A stretch of DNA of 64,000 bases from Micromonospora costi (GTDB lineage Bacteria; Actinomycetota; Actinomycetes; Mycobacteriales; Micromonosporaceae): positions 248,001-312,000 of the forward strand of contig NZ_RBAN01000004.1 of assembly GCF_003626655.1 (NCBI RefSeq). The letters run 5' to 3'. The position numbers and the translations under genes were made by a program. A model generated the notes under the pieces. The model saw only the letters and a list, made by a program, of their open reading frames with translations. It did not search any database and was not told where the DNA came from. Each line of letters starts with the position of its first letter. Positions within the stretch are counted from its first letter, which is position 1. Positions 26,484 through 34,991 of this stretch are shown here, piece after piece.

Positions 26484-29400
26484 CTACTCGTCCGAGTTGT
26501 ACGCGGTGGCGGACACCCGTACGTGGCCCTGGACGTCGAGCCGCGCCGGCCAGGACACCGGCACCTCTCGGCTCTCCCCCGGCAGCAGCCACAGGTAGTT
26601 GTCGCCGTACCTCGCGGGCAGGACGCGGTTGCCGTGCGCGTCGCGCGCGGCCAGCCGGACGAGCACGGCGACCGCGTCACCGCGGTTGCGTACCGTCGCG
26701 GTGACCGTCGACCGGCCGCCCGCGGTGCGGACGCCGGTGGTGGTCGTCGACAGCGTGGCGGGCGGCAGGTCGTTGAGCGGCCGCATCTGCTCGGCCTGCC
26801 CGTACCGCCAGTAGGTGTTCTCCGACAGCAGCCGGCCACGGTCGTCGCGCAGTTCCAGGCGGACGAGGTGCAGCCCGGCGCCGTCCGGGGCGTCCAGCGT
26901 GAACGCGGCCGCCGTGGACGAGGGCGCGACGTCCACCCGCTGGCTCTGCGGCGCGCCGAGCGCCCGGCCGCGCAGGTCGTACCGGCGTGCGGTGACGGTG
27001 GCGCCGGCGAGCGCTGCCGTGGTGTGGTTGACCGCCCGGACCCGCCAGGTGCCGGGGTCGGCCTGGACGTGCAGCGGCTCGCAGCCCTTGCGGGCGCCGA
27101 AGTAGGCGCCGTTGACGTCCAGGTCGTAGTCGTACGTCTGCCAGACGGTGCTGTGCCACGCCGGATGCGACATCCACAGCAGCAGGCCGGTGGCGTCCTT
27201 CCACAGGTTCGCGTTCCATGCCTCGAACATCGCGCGGTGGTTCTCGTAGTTGACGAACTGCGCGCGGGTGGCGAACTCGTCGAGGGAGCGTGACTCGCCG
27301 AGCCGCGCGTCGATCGCGGCCTGGTAGGTGTCGACGTGCTGGTTGCCGAGGGTCGACCAGTCGTGGTGGTTCCACACCGCGCCCGGCGGCCACTCCGGCT
27401 CGTCGCCCACGAGGTTGCGCATGCTCTCGACGACCGGGATCACCGGCATGCCGATCTCGGTGTGGAAGCCGAAGGCGCCCGTGTCGTACGTGTCGCGGTT
27501 GTTGTACGTGGCGGGGTCCACCCAGTGGTACGGCCCGTGGCCGCTCACGATGCCGCCGGCGGAGTTGGGGATGTAGAGGATCTCCGGGTGCTCGGTGGCG
27601 ACCGCCTGCTTGAGCCCGGCGTCCACGATCGGCGGCGGGTCGCCCTCGTTGGCGCCGCACCAGACCACGATGCTCGGGTGGTGGCGGTACCGCCGGATCG
27701 TGTCGGCGGCGATGTCGACGTACCCGGGTGGGTTGGGCAGGAACTGCCCGGCCTGCCAGAAGTCGTTCCAGACCAGGATGCCCTGCTCGTCGCAGGCCCG
27801 GTACAGCTCCTCCCGGTTGCTGCTGCCCAGCCAGTTGCGGATCATCGTGAAGTTCATGTCGCGGTGCATCTCGACCGTGTCGGCCAGCCGGTCGGGCAGC
27901 ACCCGGCGCAGCAGCTCGTCCCAGCCCCAGTTGCCGCCACGGACGAACACCGGCACCCCGTTGACGGTGATCTTGAGCTGGGTCACCGCGTTGCTGACCG
28001 CCTTCACGTCGGTCCACCGCTGCCCGTCGTCGGAGACCTGGATGGCGAAGTCGCGGGCGTACGCCTGCTCCCAGACGATCGTGACCTGGTCGAAGGTGAC
28101 CGGTTGTCCCAGGTCGACCTGGATCCACTGGCCATCGGAGTACTGCGAGGCCCAGCGGGTACGCGGATTGCCGTCGACGGCACGTTCGGGGCCGTTCGAG
28201 TCACCGTCGGAGGACGACGCGGTGGCGTGGGCGTGCAGGGCCAGGTCGACGTCCGGTTCGGCCTGCCGCTGCACGGCGAGCGTCCACATCGACACGCCCC
28301 AGGAGGTGGCCCGGGCGCCGGCCTGGATGCGCAGGTGCTGGGCGGTCTGCGCGGGGAAGGTCTCGACCTGGGTGGCGCGGTTGCCGAGCGGGGTCTCGTT
28401 GCTCACCGACGTGACGTCGGTCCACGTGTCGCCGTCCTGGGAGACCTGGACGCGGTAGTCGAGGGCGTACGCCTGCTCCCAGACGATCGTCACCCGGTCG
28501 AAGTCGACGGCCGCGCCGAGGTCGACCTCGATCGACTGGTTGTCCTCGTACGCCGAGGCCCAGCGCGTGCCGGGGTCGCCGTCGACCGCGTTGGCGGCCA
28601 CGTTCGTGTCGTTCTCCACCGAGGAGGCGGTGGCGGGCCGGCCGCGGGCCAGGTCGGCGCCGTCGCCGTCCGCCACCGACAGCGACCACATCGAGACGCC
28701 CCAGCCGGTCGCCCGCTGGCCGGTCTGGATGCGTACGTGCCGGGCGTGCTGGCGGGCGAAGGTGACCGTCTGGGTGGCGGCGCCGCCCACGAACTCCAGC
28801 GGCGGCGTGCCGGGGGGCGAGATCTGGATCGGCTGGTGCCACTCGTAGCCGAACTGCCGGACGCCGAACCGGACGCCGCGCCGGTCGCTGGTCCTGCGGG
28901 CGACGGTGGCGGTGAGCGTGAGGTCGTACAGGTGGGGCTCGCCGTACCCGTTGGGCCACCAGAGCCGGGGGGCGCGCAGGCGCAGCGCGCGGAAGCGCTC
29001 CGGCGTGAACGTGACGGTGGTGTTCCCGCCGGCGGGCACGGTCACCGTCGTCTCGACTCGGACGCGGTCGAACTCGGCGCGGACGGTCACCGTGGTGGCC
29101 GTGTCGGCGGCGTTGCGCACGGGTACGGCGATGGTGACCTCGGCGGTGCCGGTGTCCGGCAGGTCGGGCAGGGTGGTCGTGACGTGCGGGTCGCCGAGGA
29201 CGGCGGCGCCGGTGCTGCGCAGCCGCACGTGGTCCCAGATACCGGCGGCACGGTCGCGGACGGCGGGCATCCAGTCCCACCCCGACACGGCGAGGTAGGT
29301 GGGCGCGTCGAGGTAGTGGTGGGCGGACTGGAGGAACGTCCGCCCGTCGGGGCCCTTGTCACCGGGGGTGCCGGGGTGCGGCATCGGGGTGACGCGGACG

Positions 29401-30524
29401 GCCACCGTGTGCTCGGTGTGGCCGGCCAGGGCGGCGGTGACGTCGAAGGCGGCCCGGGCGAACGGGTGCTTGACGCTGCCGACCTGTACGCCGTTGACCC
29501 AGGTGGTGGCCTCGTGGTTGACGCCGTCGAACTCGAGCCAGATCCGCCGGCCGGGTGACGTGTCCAAGCCGCGCGGCAGCCGCAGCGCCCTCCGGTACCA
29601 CCAGGAGTGGCGGGACAGGGCCTCGGGGATGCGCAGGTTGTGGAATCCGGAGACCGGATCGGGCAGGTGGCCACGCTCGACGAGGCTGCCGAGCACGGTG
29701 CCCGGCACGGTGGCGGGCAGCCAGTCCCGCACGTCGACGCCCGGGGCCGAGAGCGCGGCGCCGTCGGCCCCGCCGGCGAGGTCGTCCATCGTGAGCGCCC
29801 AGCCGGACTCCAGCGGCACGGTGCCGTCGGCGGCCACCGTGAGCGCGGGCACCGGGCGGGTGTTGCCGCCCTCCCAGCTCGTCCAGCCGGTGGCGCGGGG
29901 CTGCGCCGCCAGGGCGCTGCCGTAGACCTGGAAGCCGTTGAGGCCCACCGGGTTGCTGTTCGAGCGCCGGGTGGCGGTCATCCGGACCCACCGGGCGGTC
30001 ACCGGCTCGGGCAGGCGGAGCGCTTGGACGCCGCCCTGGCCTTCGGTGGTCTCGTACGCGGTCCGCCAGGTCCGCCCGTCGGAGGAGACCTCGATGCGGT
30101 ACGCGACGGCGACGCTGGAGAGGATCTCGTCGCCGTCGGTGTCGGTGTAGTTGCCGTCGAACGGGCCGTCGGCGAGCGTGGCCTCGAAGACCAGCGTGAC
30201 CGCCTCGACGCGGCACGGGGCCTGCAGGTCGACGCAGATCCACTGTGGGTCGCCGGGTGCGGCGCGCCAGCCGCTGCCACGCACCCCGACCTGTGGCAGC
30301 CCGTCGACGGTGAACGAGCCCGGCGTCGGCGCGTAGTCGGTCGACGAGACGGTGACCGGCCGGTGTCGGGCCAGGTCGGTGCCCGGGGGCGTGGTCGCGG
30401 GTCCGGCCGGGGCGGTGGGTTCGGCGTGCGCGGCGTCCGGCAGGAGCGCGGTCACGCCGACCGAGGCGAGCAGCGTGGCGCCGGTGGACAGGAAGGATCG
30501 CCGTGACAGCGACGGCTCGGACAT
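26484..30524 (-). CDS. Secreted GH2 glycoside hydrolase with discoidin (F5/8 C) modules
   Basis: 1346-residue exported enzyme, exo-beta-glucosaminidase/mannosidase-like. A Tat signal (SRRSFLSTGATLLASVG) ends at AHA. An N-terminal F5/8 type C-like module (~50-220) precedes the GH2 sugar-binding jelly roll (GTVLGSLVERGHLPDPVSG, SWWYRRALRLP). The catalytic barrel holds VRGGNWGWDELLRR, VWCGANEGDPPP (general acid Glu960) and FGFHTEIGMPVIP (nucleophile Glu1023). Unusually, two tandem discoidin-like copies (~578-845; GWGVSMWSL/SWGVSMWTL and VTIVWEQAYA in both) interrupt the immunoglobulin-like domain just before the barrel. ATG at 30524 with GGGAGG upstream. A LacI operator lies 17 bases before the start. 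Confidence 0.88.
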   Translation of the reverse strand: MSEPSLSRRSFLSTGATLLASVGVTALLPDAAHAEPTAPAGPATTPPGTDLARHRPVTVSSTDYAPTPGSFTVDGLPQVGVRGSGWRAAPGDPQWICVDLQAPCRVEAVTLVFEATLADGPFDGNYTDTDGDEILSSVAVAYRIEVSSDGRTWRTAYETTEGQGGVQALRLPEPVTARWVRMTATRRSNSNPVGLNGFQVYGSALAAQPRATGWTSWEGGNTRPVPALTVAADGTVPLESGWALTMDDLAGGADGAALSAPGVDVRDWLPATVPGTVLGSLVERGHLPDPVSGFHNLRIPEALSRHSWWYRRALRLPRGLDTSPGRRIWLEFDGVNHEATTWVNGVQVGSVKHPFARAAFDVTAALAGHTEHTVAVRVTPMPHPGTPGDKGPDGRTFLQSAHHYLDAPTYLAVSGWDWMPAVRDRAAGIWDHVRLRSTGAAVLGDPHVTTTLPDLPDTGTAEVTIAVPVRNAADTATTVTVRAEFDRVRVETTVTVPAGGNTTVTFTPERFRALRLRAPRLWWPNGYGEPHLYDLTLTATVARRTSDRRGVRFGVRQFGYEWHQPIQISPPGTPPLEFVGGAATQTVTFARQHARHVRIQTGQRATGWGVSMWSLSVADGDGADLARGRPATASSVENDTNVAANAVDGDPGTRWASAYEDNQSIEVDLGAAVDFDRVTIVWEQAYALDYRVQVSQDGDTWTDVTSVSNETPLGNRATQVETFPAQTAQHLRIQAGARATSWGVSMWTLAVQRQAEPDVDLALHAHATASSSDGDSNGPERAVDGNPRTRWASQYSDGQWIQVDLGQPVTFDQVTIVWEQAYARDFAIQVSDDGQRWTDVKAVSNAVTQLKITVNGVPVFVRGGNWGWDELLRRVLPDRLADTVEMHRDMNFTMIRNWLGSSNREELYRACDEQGILVWNDFWQAGQFLPNPPGYVDIAADTIRRYRHHPSIVVWCGANEGDPPPIVDAGLKQAVATEHPEILYIPNSAGGIVSGHGPYHWVDPATYNNRDTYDTGAFGFHTEIGMPVIPVVESMRNLVGDEPEWPPGAVWNHHDWSTLGNQHVDTYQAAIDARLGESRSLDEFATRAQFVNYENHRAMFEAWNANLWKDATGLLLWMSHPAWHSTVWQTYDYDLDVNGAYFGARKGCEPLHVQADPGTWRVRAVNHTTAALAGATVTARRYDLRGRALGAPQSQRVDVAPSSTAAAFTLDAPDGAGLHLVRLELRDDRGRLLSENTYWRYGQAEQMRPLNDLPPATLSTTTTGVRTAGGRSTVTATVRNRGDAVAVLVRLAARDAHGNRVLPARYGDNYLWLLPGESREVPVSWPARLDVQGHVRVSATAYNSDE

Positions 30525-30540
30525 GCGTGCCTCCCAGGGC

Positions 30541-30556
30541 CTGACAACGTTGTCAG
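30541..30556. promoter_or_regulatory. LacI-family operator, perfect 16-bp palindrome
   Basis: CTGACAACGTTGTCAG is a perfect palindrome with the central CG of LacI-family sites. It sits 17 bases upstream of the GH2 start and 84 bases upstream of the divergent LacI-type regulator gene, so it can control both. Confidence 0.8.
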
Positions 30557-30639
30557 ATCCTCGCGATCGGGGACAAGCGATGTCAAGGCTCCGTTTCCGT
30601 CGTGATCCACCTGTCATCCGGTGCCGGTAGGGTTTCGGC

Positions 30640-31653
30640 GTGACCAGCACGCCCAGCCGCACGCGGCGACCCACCATGGTGGATGTCGCCGCGCGGGCCG
30701 GCGTGAGCGTGAAGACTGTCTCGCGCGTGGTCAACAACGCGCCCTACGTGCAACCGGAGCTGGCGCAGCGCGTCCTCGCCGCCGTCGCCGAGTTGGGCTT
30801 CCGTCGCAACCACCTGGCCAGCTCGCTGCGGTCCGGCCAGGCCACCGCCACGATCGGGCTGCTCATCGAGGAGATCGCCAACCCGTTCTACGCCACCATC
30901 GCGGGCGCGGTGGCCGAGGTCGCCTCGGACCACGACACGATGCTGCTCATCGCCAGCTCCGAGGAGGACCCGGCACGGGAGCAGCAGCTCCTGCGCGACC
31001 TGTGCGCCCGCCGGGTCGACGGCCTGCTCGTCGTGCCGGCCGGCGAGGACCACTCGTTCCTGCAGAGCGAGGTGGATCTCGGCACCCCCGCGGTGTTCCT
31101 CGACCGGCCGGCGGGCGAGCTGCGCGCCGACACCGTCCTGCTCGACAACCGGGGCGGCGCCCGGGCCGGCGTCCGGACCCTCGTCGAGGCCGGGCACCGC
31201 CGGGTCGGCATCCTCCTCGACTCGACCAGCGTCTACACGATGCGCGAGCGGCTGGCCGGCGCCCGGGAGGCCCTCGCCGCGGCCGGCGCGGCGATCGACG
31301 ACCGGCTCGTCCGCGACGGTATCCGGGACCCCGGCACCGCGGCCCGGGTCGTCGGGGAGCTGCTCGACCAGCCCGACCCGCCCACTGCCTTCTTCAGCCT
31401 CAACAACCGGATCTCGCTGGGCGCGGTGGAGGAGCTGCACCGCCGGGGCAGCACCGCGGCCCTGCTCGGGTTCGACGACTTCGACCTGGCCCGCCTGCTG
31501 CCGTACCCGTTCACCGTGGTCGCGTACGACACCCGCGCGCTCGCGCGTGCCGCCGCGGAGCTGCTGTTCCGCCGGATCGCGGGCGACCCCTCCGAGCCCC
31601 GCAGCCTGCTGATCCCCACCGACCTGGTCGAACGAGGCCTGCCAGGTCGCTGA
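30640..31653 (+). CDS. LacI-family transcriptional regulator
   Basis: 337-residue repressor. The N-terminal helix-turn-helix and hinge read TMVDVAARAGVSVKTVSRVV ... LASSLRSGQATATIGLL, followed by a periplasmic-binding-protein-like ligand domain (~65-335) with EEIANPFYATIAGAV, VFLDRPAGELRADTV and LLGFDDFDLARLLPYPFTVV. GTG start at 30640. Divergent to the GH2 gene with a perfect operator between them, so it most likely represses the hydrolase until a sugar inducer binds. Confidence 0.92.
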   Translation: MTSTPSRTRRPTMVDVAARAGVSVKTVSRVVNNAPYVQPELAQRVLAAVAELGFRRNHLASSLRSGQATATIGLLIEEIANPFYATIAGAVAEVASDHDTMLLIASSEEDPAREQQLLRDLCARRVDGLLVVPAGEDHSFLQSEVDLGTPAVFLDRPAGELRADTVLLDNRGGARAGVRTLVEAGHRRVGILLDSTSVYTMRERLAGAREALAAAGAAIDDRLVRDGIRDPGTAARVVGELLDQPDPPTAFFSLNNRISLGAVEELHRRGSTAALLGFDDFDLARLLPYPFTVVAYDTRALARAAAELLFRRIAGDPSEPRSLLIPTDLVERGLPGR

Positions 31654-31661
31654 GCCGCCGG

Positions 31662-31742
31662 GCCGGCGCCACACCCGACACCGCCGGCGCCACACCCGAC
31701 ACCGCCGGCGCAGCACCCGGCCCCGCCGCCGCACCCGGCCCC
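31662..31742. repeat. 21-bp tandem repeat in a convergent gap
   Basis: Two identical 21-base units (31662-31682, 31683-31703) are followed by a diverged unit (31704-31724) and an 18-base remnant (31725-31742). Each begins GCCGGCG or GCCGCCG. They fill the gap between the LacI and NYN-domain gene ends; read as codons they would give a GATPDTA heptad, but no gene continues through them. Confidence 0.75.
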
Positions 31743-31755
31743 GCCGGCACGGGCG

Positions 31756-32817
31756 TCACGCCCCCTGCGGGGTGAGCAGGTAGTCCTCGGCGTCCGGGCT
31801 CCAACGCAGGTCGACGGCACCGGCGGTGGCCGCGGCCCGGCAGAACTGGAGGAAGCCGCGGTAGCCCAGTTTCTTCTCGCTGAAGTCCGGCCGCGCCCGG
31901 CGGAGCTGGTCCTTGAGGCCGGACAGCGCCACGGCTCCGCCGCCGCCCAGGTCGAGCACCACCGACCGGAGCAGCCCGAACGCCACCTCCCGGTCACCGT
32001 GCTCCGGCAGGGACACCTCCGGGTCGCCCTTCGCCGGCCCCTCGGCCAACTCGATCACGGTGTGCCCGGCGAGGTGCCGCAGCAGCTCGCCGAAGGTGCG
32101 GAAGCCGTAGTCGGACTCGCTGAACGTCGGGTCCTTGCGCAGCAGCGTCCGCTTCAGCCGCGAGGCGGTCACCTCACCGCCGGAGCTGCCCTGCAGGCCC
32201 GCCACGGTCTGCGCCACGACGGCGGCCAGGGCGTCCACGTCCCGTACCGGCTCCTCGGCCTCCGGACGCGGCTCGGGTTCCCGCTCCACCTGCTCCGCCG
32301 GCCGGGCCGGCCGACCCCCGCGCGCCCGCGGCGGCGGCACGTCGACGCCTTCCAGCCGGTCGTAGTAGAGGAACTCGTCGCAGGCCGGCGGCAGCAGCGC
32401 CGACGTGGATTTCTCCACGCCCACGCCGATGACGCGCTTGTTCAGTTCCCGCAGCTTGTGGACCAGTGGGGTGAAGTCGCTGTCGCCCGTGCAGATCACG
32501 AACGTCGAGATGTAGTCCCGCTCGAAGGCCAGCTCGACGGCGTCGACGGCCATCTTGATGTCGGCCGCGTTCTTGCGGGACGCGCCCATCCGCTGCGGTA
32601 TCTCGATGAGTTCGACGTGGTTGCGGGTGAGCATCCGCCGGTCCTCGTCGAAGTACGACCAGTCCGCGTACGCCCGGCGCACCACCACCCGTCCCCGCTC
32701 GGCGAGGGCGTCCGCGATCGGCCGGAAGTCGAAGGGCGACCCGCCGTGGTGGTCGCGGAACCCCAGCGCGAGGTTCTCGTAGTCGAGGAAAAGGGCGATA
32801 CGGTCCTCTTGATCCAC
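31756..32817 (-). CDS. NYN-domain ribonuclease-like protein with two OST-HTH/LOTUS-type domains
   Basis: 353 residues. The N-terminal NYN (PIN-like) domain (~5-150) has its acidic site: Asp12 and Asn15 in LFLDYENLA, Asp86 in NAADIKMAVDA, and Asp112 and Asp114 in CTGDSDFTPLV. After a charged linker come two related ~75-residue winged-helix units, RLKRTLLRKDPTFSESDYGFRTFGELLRHL and LKDQLRRARPDFSEKKLGYRGFLQFCRAA, which fit the OST-HTH/LOTUS pattern (basic helix, then D-x3-F-GY-x2-F-x2-FL). The layout parallels eukaryotic MARF1-like RNases. It is the last gene of the GT2 operon, 9 bases after the methyltransferase. RNA cleavage is expected from the family; the target is unknown. Confidence 0.85.
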   Translation of the reverse strand: MDQEDRIALFLDYENLALGFRDHHGGSPFDFRPIADALAERGRVVVRRAYADWSYFDEDRRMLTRNHVELIEIPQRMGASRKNAADIKMAVDAVELAFERDYISTFVICTGDSDFTPLVHKLRELNKRVIGVGVEKSTSALLPPACDEFLYYDRLEGVDVPPPRARGGRPARPAEQVEREPEPRPEAEEPVRDVDALAAVVAQTVAGLQGSSGGEVTASRLKRTLLRKDPTFSESDYGFRTFGELLRHLAGHTVIELAEGPAKGDPEVSLPEHGDREVAFGLLRSVVLDLGGGGAVALSGLKDQLRRARPDFSEKKLGYRGFLQFCRAAATAGAVDLRWSPDAEDYLLTPQGA

Positions 32818-32826
32818 CCGGCCAGC

Positions 32827-33480
32827 CTAGCGGCCGGACGCCCCCAGCTCGCCGAACCAGCGCCCGCCGCCGCGGAACAGGTCCCGCACCACGAGCCCGG
32901 CGCGGGCCGCCACCTGGTGCACCGCCCGGATGTCCAGCCTCGCCCAGCGGAACGCCGGCCCGAGGACGGGCCGGCCCGACCGGCGTGGCGAGGCGACCCG
33001 GGCGTGCCCCTGCCAGAGCCCGGCGCCGGGCGGCTCCAGCTCGACCAGGACGGTGCCGCCGGGGTCGAGCAGCGATCGGCAGCGGGCCAGCAGGGCGACC
33101 GGGTCGCCGCCGATGCCGATGTTCCCGTCGAGCAGGACGGCGTGCGCCCAGCGGCCCTCGGCGGGCAGCGGGTCGAACAGGTCGCGATGCAGCGCCACGG
33201 CCCCGCGGGCGCGGGCGGCGGCGACGGCGTACGCGCAGATGTCCACACCGACCGCCGTGGTCCCGGCCCGGGCCAGCGCCACGGTGAGCCGGCCCGGGCC
33301 GCAGCCCAGGTCCAGTGTCGGCCCGGGGCAGCGGGTCACCACCCCGGTGGTGGCCGGCTCGGCCCCGCCCTGCCAGCGGCGCACCGGCAGCCGGTGCCGC
33401 GCACCGTCGCCGTGCACCAACCAGTGGCCGCCGCCGGCCGCCCGGTCGCGCAGGGCCGTGGCGAACGCGTCGGCGCTCAC
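32827..33480 (-). CDS. Class I SAM-dependent methyltransferase
   Basis: 217-residue methyltransferase with motif I LDLGCGPGRL and the post-I acidic VGVDICAYA, then LLDGNIGIGGDP and LLDPGGTVLVELEPPG (motif III). The GTG at 33480 overlaps the stop of the TIGR04282-type gene (GTGA). The open frame runs further upstream but loses similarity. It belongs to a four-gene operon with GT2, a nucleotidyl/glycosyltransferase-like protein and the NYN protein; substrate unknown. Confidence 0.87.
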   Translation of the reverse strand: MSADAFATALRDRAAGGGHWLVHGDGARHRLPVRRWQGGAEPATTGVVTRCPGPTLDLGCGPGRLTVALARAGTTAVGVDICAYAVAAARARGAVALHRDLFDPLPAEGRWAHAVLLDGNIGIGGDPVALLARCRSLLDPGGTVLVELEPPGAGLWQGHARVASPRRSGRPVLGPAFRWARLDIRAVHQVAARAGLVVRDLFRGGGRWFGELGASGR

Positions 33481-34157
33481 CCCCGGCCTCCGGGCACCAG
33501 GGCCCGGCGGACCGCGGCGACCTGCCGGGCGAACCGCCCGTCCGGGGCCTCGGCGGCCACCGCGAGGGCGTCCGGCCACTCGTCGACGTCGCGCAGCAGG
33601 GGCAGCAGCGCGCAGCGCAGGCCCCGCTCCACGAGGGCGGACCAGGTGTGGCGGCCGGTCCGCGCGGTGGACATCGGCACCGTACGCAGAAGCGCCGCGT
33701 GCCGTGGATCGCGTAGCCCCAGCGCCCACCAGCCACCGTCGACGGCCGCGCCGAGCACCGCGTCGGCGACGGCGAGCCGCCGCGCCGCCGCGGCGAGCCC
33801 GGCCGGCGTGAGCTGCGGCGTGTCCATGCCGATCTGGAGCACCGGCCGGCCCGGCCAGGAGGCCGCCACCTCGGCGTGCGCGTGGGCGAGCCGGTCGCCG
33901 AGACCGGTGCCGCGCTGCGCCAGCACGGTCCAGCCGTGCAGGCCGGTGACGAGCCCGGCGGCGTCCTCCGCGTCCGTCAGCCGTCCGGCGCAGGCGAGCA
34001 CCGGCGTCACTCCCGGGGTGGCGCGGACCGCGTCCAGCGTGTCCCGCAGCGCCGCTGCGGCGATCCGGGCCGCCTGCACCGGGCTGGCCGGTGGGCAGAG
34101 GCGGGTCTTGACCGCACCCGGCACGGGCGCCTTCGCCATCACGAGCAGGATGGTCAC
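33477..34157 (-). CDS. TIGR04282/DUF2064-type transferase
   Basis: 226-residue GT-A-fold nucleotidyl- or glycosyltransferase-like protein. It has the family N-terminus LLVMAKAPVPGAVKTRL, TGLGDRLAHAHAE, the metal-site IGMDTPQL and GAAVDGGWWALGLR. In public annotation this family carries the label arsenosugar-biosynthesis or rSAM/selenodomain-associated glycosyltransferase; no radical SAM gene is nearby, so that pathway is not supported here. Overlaps the GT2 gene (ATGA) and the methyltransferase gene (GTGA). Confidence 0.85.
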   Translation of the reverse strand: MTILLVMAKAPVPGAVKTRLCPPASPVQAARIAAAALRDTLDAVRATPGVTPVLACAGRLTDAEDAAGLVTGLHGWTVLAQRGTGLGDRLAHAHAEVAASWPGRPVLQIGMDTPQLTPAGLAAAARRLAVADAVLGAAVDGGWWALGLRDPRHAALLRTVPMSTARTGRHTWSALVERGLRCALLPLLRDVDEWPDALAVAAEAPDGRFARQVAAVRRALVPGGRG

Positions 34158-34846
34158 CGGTCACCGCCCACGGTGCGCAGCACGCCGGCGAAGTCGCGGG
34201 TCGCCCGCAGCGTGCCGCGCACCGACCCGGAGACCTTCGACCGGGTGCCGGCGGCGCGGGGCGCATACCGCACGTCGAGTTCGTGGATGCGCCAGCCGGC
34301 GGCGGCCGCCCGGATCAGCAGTTCGAGGGGATAGCCGAAGGCACGGTCGGCGACGCCGAGGGCGAGCAGCGCCTCCCGGCGCGCCACGCGGATGGGGCTC
34401 AGATCGCGCAACGGTACGCCCCGGCGGCGCAGCAGCGCGGCGACCAGAGCCGTGCCGGCGCGGGCGTGCCACGGCCAGGCGCCCGCGCCGACCGGCCGGC
34501 GGCGCCCGACCGCGAGGTCCGCCGTCCCGGCCGCCACCGGGGCGACGAGGGCGGGCAGCTCGCCCGGGTCGAATGAGCCGTCGGCGTCGAGCACGCAGAC
34601 CAGCTCGGTGGCGGCGGCCTCCAGTCCGGTGTGCACGGCGGCGCCGTAACCCCGGCGCGGCTCGTGGACGACCCGGGCGCCGTGCCGGGCGGCGATCTCC
34701 GGCGAACCGTCGCGGGAGCCGTTGTCGACCACGATGGCCCGGTAACCGGGCGGCAGGGCGGTCAACACGCCGGGCAGCGCGGCGGCCTCGTCCAGGCAGG
34801 GCAGCACCACGTCGATGGCGGGGACGGGGTCGGTCCTGGTCGGCAT
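34154..34846 (-). CDS. Glycosyltransferase family 2 (dolichyl-phosphate-sugar synthase-like)
   Basis: 230-residue GT-A glycosyltransferase: IDVVLPCLDEAAALPGVL, IVVDNGSRDGS, the metal-binding VLDADGSFDPGEL and a C-terminal FGYPLELLIRAAAAGWRIHEL with the basic tail common to lipid-phosphate sugar transferases. No membrane helices are evident. ATG at 34846 is the first codon of the four-gene operon GT2/TIGR04282/methyltransferase/NYN. A direct-repeat element lies 48 bases upstream. Confidence 0.88.
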   Translation of the reverse strand: MPTRTDPVPAIDVVLPCLDEAAALPGVLTALPPGYRAIVVDNGSRDGSPEIAARHGARVVHEPRRGYGAAVHTGLEAAATELVCVLDADGSFDPGELPALVAPVAAGTADLAVGRRRPVGAGAWPWHARAGTALVAALLRRRGVPLRDLSPIRVARREALLALGVADRAFGYPLELLIRAAAAGWRIHELDVRYAPRAAGTRSKVSGSVRGTLRATRDFAGVLRTVGGDR

Positions 34847-34893
34847 ACGGCCGACGCTAGGACGCTGCCAGCGCGTCCGGGGCCGGAACCTCC

Positions 34894-34911
34894 TTACCGA
34901 ACGCTTACCGC
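34894..34911 (-). promoter_or_regulatory. 18-bp direct-repeat element (regulatory), GT2/membrane protein divergent promoter
   Basis: On the minus strand reads GCGGTAAGCGTTCGGTAA: two GGTAA half-sites 11 bases apart. It is identical, base for base, to 37612-37629 in the second divergent promoter of this island. It lies 48 bases from the GT2 start and 81 from the opposite gene. Confidence 0.6.
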
Positions 34912-34991
34912 ACGGCCGATTCTTACCGGACGGTGACGGGTCGGCCGTTCCGCCACCACGCGCCGCCCGTTCGCCGTACCGTCCGGGGGTC

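Noticed and set aside
26484..30737. GH2 protein starting 71 codons upstream
   Set aside because: Would run through the LacI operator and into the divergent gene; the Tat signal begins at 30524.
31653..31775. Continuation of a coding frame through the 21-bp repeats
   Set aside because: The LacI gene stops at 31653 in its own frame; the repeat-containing frame belongs to no recognisable protein.
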